Shown piece after piece: positions 23,466 through 34,726 of a stretch of DNA of 64,000 bases. Under the pieces are notes generated by a model, which had not been told where the DNA came from, made no database searches, and saw only the letters and a list, made by a program, of their open reading frames with translations. The stretch is from Hydractinia symbiolongicarpus (lineage: Eukaryota; Cnidaria; Hydrozoa; Anthoathecata; Hydractiniidae): positions 25,668,001 to 25,732,000 of the forward strand of contig NC_079883.1 of the NCBI RefSeq assembly GCF_029227915.1, in the 5' to 3' direction. Within the stretch, counting starts at the first letter, position 1. Each line of letters begins with the position of its first letter. The position numbers and the translations under genes were made by a program.

Positions 23466-23607
23466 TCTATATTATAATACCCGTATACGTCTGTCCGTCT
23501 GTCTGTTATGCAAAATGGTAGCTTAGCTGCGCAGGTAGCGAGACGCACACAATGCGGTATAAAAAGGAGGGGTGAACCCTTGGATTTTTCCACGGGCTAA
23601 CAACTAG
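23466..23607 (+). mobile_element. Non-autonomous Helitron, 142 bp
   Basis: It begins TCTATATTATAATACCC and ends CTAG, inserted between A (23465) and T (23608), as Helitrons do. A 3' hairpin, CCCTTGG-ATTTTT-CCACGGG at 23577..23596 with one mismatch, sits 11 bases from the end. GTCTGTCCGTCTGTCTGT near the 5' end is also typical. There is no target duplication or TIR, and no Rep/helicase. Confidence 0.8.
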
Positions 23608-24180
23608 TGTTATTATAATCTATTTATATCTTTGCAATCACATTGAGCATATTAAAATGATTTGCTTCTGGTAATAGAGCAGTATGGCAGGTATCATTTT
23701 TAGGTGTTATTGACATGTATTTCACAAGCTAGTGCCTAAGACTAAATTGATAAATGATGTTAAAAATAAGTAAATAAGTAAAAATAACAATTTAGTTTGA
23801 ATAATATTCCTTCTTTTTCTTTTTTATATTGGCAACTTTCAAACAAAAGGTGGCCACAAAAATGTGAAAAAAAAATTAAAAATACAATTAATAAGAGACA
23901 TGAAACTTTGTCTTTCCCATTACTGCCACTCATTTTATTATGCCCACTATGATTGGTACGATAAAAATGGATAATAAAATTATAAAAACACGAAAGAATC
24001 TTCCCATCATTGTTACAGGCAATCTGTATTAATTCATTATTTTTCTTCTTATGCATTTTAACTAAGCAGTTTTCTACATACATGAAAAAGATTTAAGTTA
24101 ATAAGGGTTATAAATCATTCCCAGTCTTTTTCAGGAATATTTGAGTAGATGTGTGATGATTTGCATGTGTAAATCAACTG

Positions 24181-24205
24181 ACACGTGCGATGTAAAACGC
24201 ACGTG
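24181..24205. repeat. Short hairpin with CACGTGCG arms
   Basis: CACGTGCG and CGCACGTG are exact reverse complements separated by 8 bases. Related GTGCGATCGCAC-like motifs recur near 24970-25010, 25845-25905 and 28190-28255, so this may be part of a family of GC-rich foldback pieces scattered through this repeat block. Confidence 0.5.
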
Positions 24206-25102
24206 CAAAGCATGTTACACATTCGATACGGGCTTTGAGGTTATTTTTGTTGCGCATTCATTTTGTGGTAGAAAAGTGGTGGTCGTTTTATATCGTGAAC
24301 CCCAAACACGATGATCTAGCATCTACTGGTATAGCGACTCTCTCAATTTTTATTTTCCTATTTTATACATGTCCGAAATAGTATGCATCGCTATATTGTC
24401 ATTTTTATATTTATTGTTTATTTTTCAGGTCATCTTAAGCAAATAGGTAAAAATATGCTTTGTTTTCAAATAAGAAAAAAATCTTTATCCATGTGGCTTA
24501 AATAAAACTTCAAAATTCATTCAGAAAGTTCAGCTACACTTTAACGAAATTTTTACAGAAAAAAAATTAAACCGCATGTGGGTTTCTCTTTTACAGGCAT
24601 AAAGAAAAATCCATTTAATTTGGACCTGCTATGGTTTCCAATTGTTTTGTCAAATGAAGAAATTTCCTACAATTAAATCCATGATAAAATGTCTATTCCG
24701 CCTGTAAGTGCATTTTTACAGGTTTGCTTCATCCGTGCTCCATTGGCGTTCACCTCTGCATTAGTTAAGAACTGCATGGCTGGATTTCTTGTCTAAGACC
24801 TGGTTACCAACGTCAAAGAGGCCAGGCAAAAGAGAATAATGTCTACGTAGTTCTTTTAACTAAGTCGTTTTGTTTGACGAGTCCCCAAAATGTATTTAGA
24901 GGGCTGCCATCGCATGCAACAAAATGGATTTTATAAGTTGATTTTGAAAGCTCAAAATTTATTTTTCAGGCGTGCGATTAATCACAAGGCGTGCGCGTGC
25001 GATCGCACGCTTTTCCTGAAAAAGACTGCATTCTCTGATTTCATATTTTGCTTCTTTCGTAATTTCGATAATTTCAGAAAGCTATTGCAGACTTTTTAAT
25101 GT

Positions 25103-25907
25103 GTGATTAATCGCAAACCTAAACAAATCTGCGTGTGTGTGGGGGCCTGCATGAAAAATTAATTGTAGTTTTCTTGTCTTTCTCTTCTCTTGTCCAAATC
25201 CCTTCTGCCACCTCATTCTATACTTCTCCTAGTCGTTTCGATTCATTCTTTACCACCTCTATTAACCTTGTTGCTTTCTCCGCTTATTTTATCTCCTACT
25301 TTTACATTGAAATCTCCCATTACTATCAATTTTTTGCCTTTATCTCTTCTTCAATGTTTCTGTATATACTTCTGATCTCTGTTATCTACAGTTTGTCTCC
25401 TTGTGGGGCATACATTACCCCAATTTTATATTTTGTTTTTGTTCCAATCTGTATCTATATGCTGTCCAGGTCTTTCATTTTTAAAGTTTCCATTCTTATG
25501 ACATAACATATCTGTCTTTTATTGCTACCAATACAATTTCCCCTTTTTTTGTTTGTTTTTCTACTCATGTCCATTATATCATTGTCTTTCTCTGTTCTAT
25601 ACCCATTTCCACCATTCTGACTGGCTCATTTGTTTTTTGTGCGCTTTTGGATAAAAATTCTAAATTTTGGGCCTTCTAAAATTTCCATTGTTGCCCTAGC
25701 CTCTGTTCGCCCTCTGTCCTTTTTCTGTTTTGCCTTTTCCATCTACGTCCCCGTTCTTCTTGCAATTTTGCTGCCGCAGTTGGAAAAAATGCAACTTAAA
25801 TCTGTAGGACAGAAAACATTAATGAACAGGCCATTTCGTGAGAGGCATGCGATCGCATAGCAGGCCCCCACACACGCGGAGATTTGTTTAGGTGTGCGAT
25901 TAATCAC
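25103..25907. repeat. 48-bp inverted repeat pair flanking a LINE segment
   Basis: Arm 25103..25150 (starting GTGATTAATCGCAAACC, ending GGGGGCCTGC) and the reverse complement of 25860..25907 match at 45 of 48 positions without gaps. Between them lie about 710 bases, including LINE endonuclease sequence. This could be two opposed insertions of one element, or a composite foldback element that carries LINE sequence. Confidence 0.8.
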
Positions 25908-27125
25908 GTCTGTCATGTTTACACGCTCCATTTTTTAAAAAAACGTAGGCATGCTCTTTCTTCTGTCATAAATTCCCTGTTGGCTTTTTAAGTCTCCTGT
26001 TGGTTAGTTTTTTGTCTCTTTTTATATCTTTTCCCTTTATTTGTCATTTCTTTCCTCTCTCCTGTCAACTCATCATTTTCTTCCACCATTCGGTTTTTTT
26101 CTTATGTGCATATTCCTATATTCTTTTGCCCTTTTTCTTTTTAACTTCAGTCTTGCCTCCTAATCTGCTTCTTTCTGCTTCCTTACATTCCAGTTGTTTG
26201 TTTATTTCTAATGCGTTACTATAATATTCTTTGATTTGTAATATTTTCTTTTCCAGCTTATTGTTCTTGCTCTGTTCTTGCTCTATCCTATCAATGTATT
26301 TGGTTATTATCCTTTCCTTATTTCCAACTCGATATCTCTCTCTGCTCTTAACTTGTTCCTTTAATCTTTCATTATCTTCACTCTATTACTCTTTTTAACT
26401 TCTGTCTCTTTTTTTTAGCTGTGGAATTTCATCCTCCTTCTTTATCACTTTTTCAAGTCCATTTTTCCATTTTTCCCCTAATTTCCTTCGTCTTTCTTTT
26501 GCATCATCTGCATAGCCCTTCTATGCTATACTCCTCCTTGTCCTCATCCTCATCATCAGCATCCTCTCCAATTTCCCTCAGCCATTCATATGTTTTTCCT
26601 ACTCTGTGCCACATCATCTGTATGCATGTAGCCAACCCCAGCAAACATCACACTGTACTGCTTTTGCACTTGAACCAACTTCCTTTTTACATTTGTCATC
26701 AACCATTTCCATGTCATCTTTCGTGCTTTGCTCCACATTGCAGACTCTTTTTTTTAATCCCAATTTATCACTTTTATTCAACTTTTTTTTCTTTTTTTTG
26801 CGGTTGTTACTTCTTTCCACCCACATTCCTTCTATGCATTTCCTTCCTGAACTTTCTTTGGTTTCTCCCTTCTTAATTGCTCTTATTTTTTCTCATCTTC
26901 ACCTTTACTTAACTGTACGTATTTCAGGAACTCCTCCGCTTCTTGCCTTGTTTTGAACTTTTTGAACACTGCTTCTTTATAATTTGTCACTTGCTTATGA
27001 ATTATAATTCATAAGATCAACTTCGTCCACAGGACCTTGTGTTTCCTGAGCTGTTAGCCAACCGCTAATTCATCAAAAGGCAAAATGCTCTGGGAACAAG
27101 GTTTCCTGCAATTACTGGGACTTAA

Positions 27126-28095
27126 GGATACAGTAACCCCCTTCAGAGTCATTTTTTTAACAAATTATTTTTTTTAATTTTGATTCGTTGGCATATTTTC
27201 CTGATATTTTTTTAAAAAGAATCAAAAATATTTATTGTTAAGAAGGATAAAATGTGCAAAAATATTTTTTATCTTTTAGTGTTTTCAATAGTGTGCTCAA
27301 AGTTTAAAATTCCTCAAGTATATTTAATCTGTATAATAATTAAAGAGAGTTTTGCGGAACGAATCAAAAATTGCATCTCTACATTTAACATAGGAAACAT
27401 TCACAATAATTTATTTCCTTATTTTTTTCGTTTTTATTCAGTCTGTTTAACAATACCCGTAGTTCCACGTTTAATTTTAAATAAAATATTCACGAGTTAT
27501 TAATTATTCATAAAGTTTAAGTGGGTGTAACCATGGTCCTTGCAGGTAAAAGCAAGATTTGCTTTTTCTCGAAATAAAATTTTTAGTTGTAACGGTATAT
27601 ATTTTTGTCGAACACTCCCCTCCATCTTGTCGAAATTGTATGAAAACAAGTTTGTTGCGACAATTATATCTTTGGCTACAAAACTTTTTCTAACGCAGAA
27701 AATGAGGAAATTCGGGTTATTGATCTATCATGCTTAAAAATAGATAAATCAGTCATAAAAAAGCTAACACAAAATATGCTATATTTTTGGAACCTCGTGT
27801 TGTTTTAAGTAAAAAAAGCAAAGTTTTTTAGAGCTAAGTAAGAGCTTCGCAATCATATTTTTTTCAACGAACAAAAATTTTACTGAGGGGAGTGTTCGAC
27901 AGAATGAACTGGAAGGGTGATTTTTTGTATAAAATGTTTTTCTCCTTTTGGATTTTTTTTAGAAATACTTTATCATCACTCTAGAGATGATTTATTTGGC
28001 TTTCAGACTATATATATATTTGTTAGGGTTAATATAGCCAGCAGAGGAGATGTTTTAAATATGCTGAGTATGTGCCTCAGGGGGTTACCGTATCC
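27126..28095. mobile_element. piggyBac-type MITE flanked by TTAA
   Basis: TTAA at 27122..27125 and 28096..28099 brackets termini GGATACAGTAACCCCCT and AGGGGGTTACCGTATCC, inverted repeats with one mismatch over 17 bases. TTAA duplication with a GG-starting terminus is the piggyBac signature. The 970-bp interior has only short open frames and no transposase. A nested exact 17-bp inverted repeat, TGTCGAACACTCCCCTC (27606..27622 and 27885..27901), delimits a 296-bp inner unit. Confidence 0.8.
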
Positions 28096-28099
28096 TTAA

Positions 28100-31000
28100 C
28101 GATGTAGTGCTCCATTTTGCATCATTATTATTATTGGCATAGATATTAACCGAAAATACAAAAATACAAAAAGTCTTTTGTCATGAATGGTGTGCGATTG
28201 CACCCGCACGCCTCCGCACACGCCATGTGAAATTTGGGCGTGCTTTATCACACGCCTTGTCCTACTTCGTACACACGTCAAGCAGAACTGAGCTATTTTA
28301 GAGTAATCCCTTACCCAAACTTTACCCAATACATAATTGTTCTTCTGTGTTAAAATGTATCTCTAAAATGTATTTCTATTAAATACCCACCTTCATTAAA
28401 ATTGCTGACGTGAGATACATTTCAAATGTTTTGCGTGGGTATTGCGTCGACAATATTTTTTTTTGTTTTACAGCTGGCAAAAAGTTTCGTCATTAACCTT
28501 GTATTGATCTCCTTAAGACAATGAGAAATGGAAATGAAATACAAGTCCTATTCACCCTGGGATTTCCTTCCTGAGTTAAAGCTATCTTTAAATCGTAGGG
28601 GGAACATTCTACAATTATGTGCTTTTTTAAAACTATATTTAAAGGATTTTATTAAGGCAAGTCCATTTTCTAATGATGTTACAAAGAAGGAGAATTAGTA
28701 TCCCTGCTGTTGACATGGCGTGCTGAGACCTTAATTGCTTTATGTCATCACATATCTTTAAATTTACCATAACCAACAATGAGATTTTGTAATACACAAT
28801 TGCACTGTTTTTAGATGGACACTAGACCATTCTGTTTTATCGTGAACATGAACATCGAGATCCAACATTTGACAAAACCAGAATTTTGACTGATAAGTTG
28901 TAAGTATGGTCTTAACTTTGTTACTGCTTGTGTAATCAAATGTGACTTTACATTTGTGTTTACCGTTTAACGTGACTTTACGTTTGTGTTTTGGAATTTT
29001 TTTAAAAAATTATCCCCATTCGATATATGGACATGTTTCTGAAGGTTTACTATTGTTTTTTTCAATTTAGAAAATGTGGTAAAAATTTATTGTTTTGAAA
29101 ATATGAATTGATATGGTTTTAGCATAGAAGTGGTCAATTTTCCTTGTGAGCATCGCAGAGTTAAAGATATTAACAATTTTAGCAAATTTTCAATGATTTT
29201 CCATGGAACTTTTATTCTGTTAGGTTTTTTTCTTGTTAAAATTTTATACGGTTAAGGAGAAGTGAACAGAAATAAATGACAAATTAATCTAAATCTTTAA
29301 TTTTTTAATAAAGTTCTATATCACTGTATTTTACGAAACCCAAATTGATTGATAGTTGAACGCAGCTGCAACATTTTGTGTGTTTTTTTCTTTAAACCTT
29401 TTCTTTTTACTTTAAATAATTTTATGTTTGTTTCTTGATCTACTTTCCTAACTGCTTATTTTTTTTTTTTTTACTAAAAATTCACAAAGTGATAAAGATT
29501 ACGAAAATCACAATAGTAATGTCTTTAAATGTGCTGTTGTACATTAAAGACTTTTGATGTACCGTTCATGATAGATTGCGATGTTCACAATTCTCAAAGA
29601 TGTTGTAATTATGATGACATGCGTCTCCAGGTGTTGAGTTACTTCACATCCAGCTCTTTTATTCTTTATATACTCAGGGACATTTGGCCTTGTCTTTGGC
29701 ATGCAAGAGATCCGTCAAATCAAGGACACTAGCTAACGTGTTGTGTTTGCATATTTTTTTTGTCCCGCAAGCATTGTGAGAGCTCCTTGTAGAGGCTCTC
29801 GCAAAGACAGTGTTGTGTCTCGCCTTGGACTAGATGAAATAAGGCGAAAGGGGTCTCTGTCTAAGGTTGAACTCCAACTGTATAAGCTAAAGCTTTGAAT
29901 CTCGGGAAGATTTCTTGTACGTCATATTTGTTCTGAGATCCATTTCATAATAATAAGAAAATGTTATGCGTGTTTAGATGTTTAGCCTTCATTACCCATT
30001 CACAAGCCATAGTACTGAGAAATTTAAATCTAACTTTTTATATTTAGAGAAATAAGCATAAAGTTATGGAGCTAGAGAAAGTCGGAAAATGTATTTGAAA
30101 TGTCAATTGATATACTGTAACTGAAGATATGCACACTCTAAAGGTTTGTATTATGGCTTTTTAAACACCATAACTTGCACAATACTTAAATCAATTATTT
30201 TCAACAGACCAATGTATAATAATGGAAAATACCAAAATGTGCTGGAGAAGCAACCAGTAATATTGAAGAATCCAATGGTAAAAGATAACATGTAAAAGTT
30301 TATTACGAATACACAAGATATGTAAAGATCAAGAATTTAAAAGACCAATTTAATGGATGACAAGAAAAATCAATGATGTGGAATTTATCTCCTCCAGAAC
30401 AAGAAGCAATTTAATTTTTCTATCTAAGCATGATTGTTATTGTTGATTTTGTGAGTGATTTTTTTCTTCTTTATTTAATATATACCTATTTTAAGGGAAA
30501 CATTTTTAATTTGTATTTAGTGTAAACCTCTGTGCAAAGAAGTGCTTGTGCTGTGTTTGAGAAAGTTGTTATGCAAGCAATAATCACCTACAAGTATTTC
30601 TTTGTGAAATTTGTAAACATTGTCACTGCCTATGCATTAACAGATTAATATTTGTCCCAAGATTCTCATAAGTTAAAGATTTGTTAGAAATATATAAAAT
30701 CACTTTTACTTCTTTTGTTCAGTTTTCAACGTATTGTTTTGATAACTAACTCTTGAATTTTTCAGAGCATGTGCTGGAGTGAACACCTGTAGTTGACTTT
30801 AACTTTAAATATAAATTTAAGTTTAAATATAAAAAGTAGACTCGGAGAAAAGAGTAAAGAATTTCTTATGGGCTATGTGCATTTTTTGCAGGTTAAGTAT
30901 ATGTTATTATCATTATGCTTATTTATTCATTAAATTAATAACTTTTAGGTTCTTAATTTTAGGACTGTATTAAAATAATATTAAAATGTGAGGATAAGAC
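28100..31000. other. Repeat-poor gene-free stretch
   Basis: AT-rich sequence with no supported gene. It includes a GC-rich patch at 28190-28280 with GTGCGATTGCAC and CACACGCC motifs, and a small hairpin near 29780 (GAGAGC, 10-base loop, GGCTCTC). Short open frames (for example 29529..29732) look accidental. Confidence 0.4.
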
Positions 31001-31002
31001 TA

Positions 31003-34000
31003 CAGTATAGTCAAATAAGGTAATCGTTACGCACTTATCACAAAATTGGCTTTTTCGCGGCTTCTGCTTGCCATTTCCGTTTGTTTACTATCGCAAAAGC
31101 GCCACCATTATTTTTTTTTCAATAATAAACAATCTTCTGAAAAAAGTCTGGCGAGTTTTTTTTCAATATTTCAACTGTGTAATAATAATAATGTAGAAAT
31201 GTCAATCATTACGCATTTTTTTACATTTATTTTGCACCTGCGTAATAGAAAGAGTGCCTTGCGTAACAAAAATAAACTCTCTTTACGCACCTCAGCTTTA
31301 ATTATTCCCGTCTACAGCAACATCCTCTTTCGTCCAAAAACTTGTTACATAGGTAGGCCCTATGACATGCTTCTCGATCTTCTTTCTCTGCCTGTTTGAA
31401 TATTTTCCGAATTTCGGCGTATTGTGGAAAGTTCCATTTTTTAGCAGCAAGAAAAGTAACAGCTAATGGGCCACAGATTACATCCTGAATCGGAAACACC
31501 GAAACGTCGCTTCCAGAAATATCGTATTCCCGAAAGATGCAATCTGTGACCCCAAATTTCTGTTGCAAACACTGGATTTCAACAGCACACAGGTATCCAT
31601 TGCTATCATTGGATAGAAATCTCTTTAACAACCTTCCAATGAAAAGATTTGGCCTGTTCTTTGATGTAAGGATACAGGTAAACCACTTCCCCAATAGATC
31701 ATTTTCTGGCACTGGTGGTTTGAGTGCATCCCAACATCCCTCCAAAGATAAAGCCAACATTACATCTTCTTCCGACTGAAGACTTATATCTTCAACCTCT
31801 TCCTCGTCCTCATCCTCACTGCTTTCTTCCTCGCTGCTTGTTTCTTCTTTTTTTTGATGGGTGGTTTGATAGGCTTCTTTGTCATGTTTGCAATTTTGTT
31901 GGCCCTTAGGTTGGCTCTTTTAATTTTTCGCTTCTCTCTCTCTCTTCTTTTCCATTTTTCTTCCTCTGGAGCTCTTCAAGTAGGTCTACTTGAGTAATGA
32001 CCTTCCCGCGTAGATCAAGTTTCATCCTTTTTACCTTAGGCTTGTTAACAGGCCCCTTTATTTTGTCTAGATACAGCTCCTCCAAACTTTTGTTTTTTGG
32101 GCTGCCACCACTCTTCGTCCTCGAAGTTGAAACGTTTCCAATGGGTTCTAACTTCCACCCATTCGATATCCAGTGAAAACCAGACGGAGCCTCTCACGGA
32201 TAATCTTTGAGGTATTTTGTCAAAAAACTTGAATCTGAATTTTTGGCACTCGACAACAGGTGACTCTTCTTCGTACTGTTAGCTACTGGTGCACTAGACA
32301 CAGGAGTGGAAAACGACTGCGCAGGAGGGAAGTTATTCTGATTTAAGTTTGGTGTGGCGGAAGATATAACAATATCAGCTTCCACATCAGTTGTTGGTGT
32401 AGCGGGAGTCAGGACAGCGTCAAGAGCTTCGTTTGTTCCACCAATTGCTTGATCAACATTCCTTTATGTGATAATTGAAAATATGCTTAAAGAAAAAATT
32501 TATAACGTTGGTATTTATTCTCACTCTTCTGCAAGCTTATCCCAATCAAGCTCGTTCCCAGTTTTCTTCCACTCCTCATACTTTGCCACAAGTCTTTGAT
32601 CCAACCAATGTTTAGGATATTTTGACCTATCAATTGGCCATATTCCTGCAAATTAAATTTATTTCAAGTTATTAAGTGTAAAAATTACTTAGAGCATAAT
32701 CAACATTATTATTTTAGTTTAACTGTTGATTCGAAGCCACTGATTACATTTTCATTGTGCATTCCATTGTTCCATATTTTGCACAACTGATTAACAAAAT
32801 CAGATTTGGTCATTTGATGTTTTGGATCGAACGTATTGACACGTTCTTGGAGAAGTTTCTCCCAAAGACACTTAAGTATCCGCAAAATGGTTGAACCACT
32901 CTGCAAATACTTCAGAGTCCATCCACCCTAATGTAAGGTAAGCAGAAATATGTAAATATGTTATGTAAATTTCTCTGTTTAGATAAAATATATACGGTAA
33001 AGTTATATACCATTCTCGGACTTTACGAAATATGTGTTAGGCAGCGCCATATCTCCAAAACGACTAGATTGCATATTCTTGCCTTTGAATATTATCAAGG
33101 GATCCAAAACAACCCCGGCAGCACTACAAACACCAAGGGCTGTGATGTTCTCATGTCCCGCCCCGAAACAAGGTTTCAGTGCGCGTTGACCCTGAAAAAC
33201 GCGAAAGTGTTATGTGGTGTAAAAACTTATTATATAACATCTTATGCTGACGAATGACAATATACCTTTACGGAGACAACTCTTCCTTTAGAGGGATCTG
33301 TGGGAAAGCCACTCTCATCACAATTCCAAATGCATGATGCGTTCAAAGTTGGATATTGCTCAAATGTCTATAAAATAAAAGGAGGGAATTCTTATGATGA
33401 CATATATCTTGTGCGGTTATCTTTTTATAAAAGATTGAAAATCAATAATGGTCCTGTTATAAAAATAAAGGTGTTCGGTTACCTTCTCGAGTTGATCGTA
33501 GAAGTCATATATGATAAACGGATTAGATGTAGGCTTTTCTGGCAGTGCTTATCATCTCTGCTTTTTTATGCCACAGCCTGTTCCTTCGCATAAAACTTCG
33601 TAACCAAGTAAATCCCGGCTTCCCACCTTTAAACTGAACTGCGTTTATATTATTAGCAGAGATGTAATGGCCAACTAAGTCCTGAAAAAAAAATGAAAAA
33701 TTATTTAATTGCACGGCTCCATATACACAGCAGTTTAGTTCAACTTGTAGGATTGTATATATTTACTTGAATTTCCAGCATTGTGGGACTAAACCCAAGG
33801 TTGCACACAACTGAGATGCATTTTGCCAGTGCTTTTTCCGTTTCAACATCAAAGACGCATTTTCTACCAGCTTTCCCAAGCTCAACACTTTCGCGCCGTT
33901 TTTTTAAACGGAAGCGTATTGTCGCCTCGTTTATTTTGTAGCACTTTGCAATACCACGAACTGATGATCCAGGAACTGAATCAAATTCGTGCAAAGCATC

Positions 34001-34591
34001 CTGAACGTCCTTTTCTGTCCATGCATTCGTAATTTTTTTCGGCACCTTTCGACTACCAACTCTTTTTTTTACCCATGTTTAGTTGCACGTTATTTGTTCA
34101 TAGAAAAAGAAGAGGAAAAGAAAAAAATACTTCAATAGTTTCTATAAGTATGCGCCAGTGCTGTTTTAATTGGCTATTTAAAATAAACAAAGTGGGATTT
34201 TAATCTGAAATCATAGGCCATAGGTTTCTCTTTTGATAATTATTTCTAATGTTGAGAGCGAGCTTGTGTAAAGAATGCGTAACGAATACAGTGCTGCTTG
34301 GTTGAGCTAAGTAGGAGTTAATCTAAATTCATAAGTCATAAGTTTCTCTCTGATGAAATATTTCTAGTTTTGCATACTGATCATACAGTACAAGAAATGC
34401 GTAACAAATAAAGCGCTAGTGATCATATTGCTCACAATTCATTACGCACACTTCTTTACGAATACTACACAGAAAATATACCTAAAATAATGATTGGCAA
34501 GAGGTTTGTGGACCCAGGGTCAATTAGCGGCGACGAATGAGATTTCGTAATGATTACAGATGCGTAATGATTCGGCAATCTGACTATACTG
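31003..34591 (-). mobile_element. Full-length pogo-family DNA transposon with intact ends
   Basis: CAGTATAGTCA at the left and TGACTATACTG at the right are exact 11-bp inverted repeats, flanked by TA at 31001-31002 and 34592-34593, the pogo/Tigger target duplication. A second inner block (TAATCGTTACGCA versus GAATCATTACGCA inverted) continues the terminal similarity. Repeated TTACGCA/TGCGTAA motifs crowd both subterminal regions (31025-31290 and 34270-34575), as expected of transposase-binding sites. The interior holds the broken transposase gene described separately. The element is 3,589 bp. Confidence 0.9.
31302..34076 (-). pseudogene. Pogo/Tigger-like transposase, multi-exon, inactivated
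   Basis: Minus-strand pieces in order: a pogo-type N-terminal HTH (33740..34045: AWTEKDVQDALHEF, VRGIAKCYKINEATIRFRLK), then 33523..33692 (GKPGFTWLRSFMRRNRL). Next is an exon 33367..33266 with the first catalytic Asp (WNCDESGFPTDPSKGRV), an exon 33191..33011 (GHENITALGVCSAAG, LDPLIIFKGKN) and an exon from 32927 (WMDSEVFAEWFNHFA). Splice sites GT-AG are visible between these. Breaks are an extra A after the start at 34063-34070, a frameshift near 33530 before NPFIIYDFYDQL, and an internal deletion after 32880 that joins to LWEKLLQERVNTFDPKHQ and removes the second and third catalytic Asp region. A C-terminal section (31302..31760, GCWDALKPPVPENDLLGKWF) remains open and may be a distinct domain. 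Product dead. Confidence 0.85.
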
Positions 34592-34726
34592 TAATAAATC
34601 TTATCATCAAGGATCACATATTGTGCATGATAGCTTTTTTGCTCCTAAATTTCTATCTCGTGAAACCGTATCGCGTTTCCTCAATAGGCAGTCTCGATGC
34701 ATCGCGATGTGTTAAAAAAACAATTC

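Larger units (their letters stand above)
22165..26960 (-). mobile_element. Decayed non-LTR retrotransposon (APE-type LINE), interrupted
   Basis: The plus strand is strikingly pyrimidine-rich because the minus strand is purine-rich coding sequence. Minus-strand fragments in 5' to 3' order are: a PHD-like piece (AKAVQCDVCWGWLH, near 26620-26660), an endonuclease piece (KIGVMYAPQ near 25420, then KLIVMGDFNVKVGD near 25310, containing the GDFN catalytic string), and a reverse transcriptase piece (KIITPLGITDKLEVQNVVRQ near 23150-23210). A C-terminal Cys-rich tail (MGRNRTCVCGEKL, near 22400) follows. Stops and frameshifts are frequent, so it is dead. A Helitron (23466..23607) and roughly 1.5 kb of unrelated sequence split the RT region from the endonuclease region. 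The clade is not resolved; the PHD-like motif suggests a CR1/L2-like or jockey-like lineage. Confidence 0.8.

Noticed and set aside
31046-31399. 117-codon plus-strand frame in the pogo left end
   Set aside because: It is the antisense of terminal and transposase sequence.
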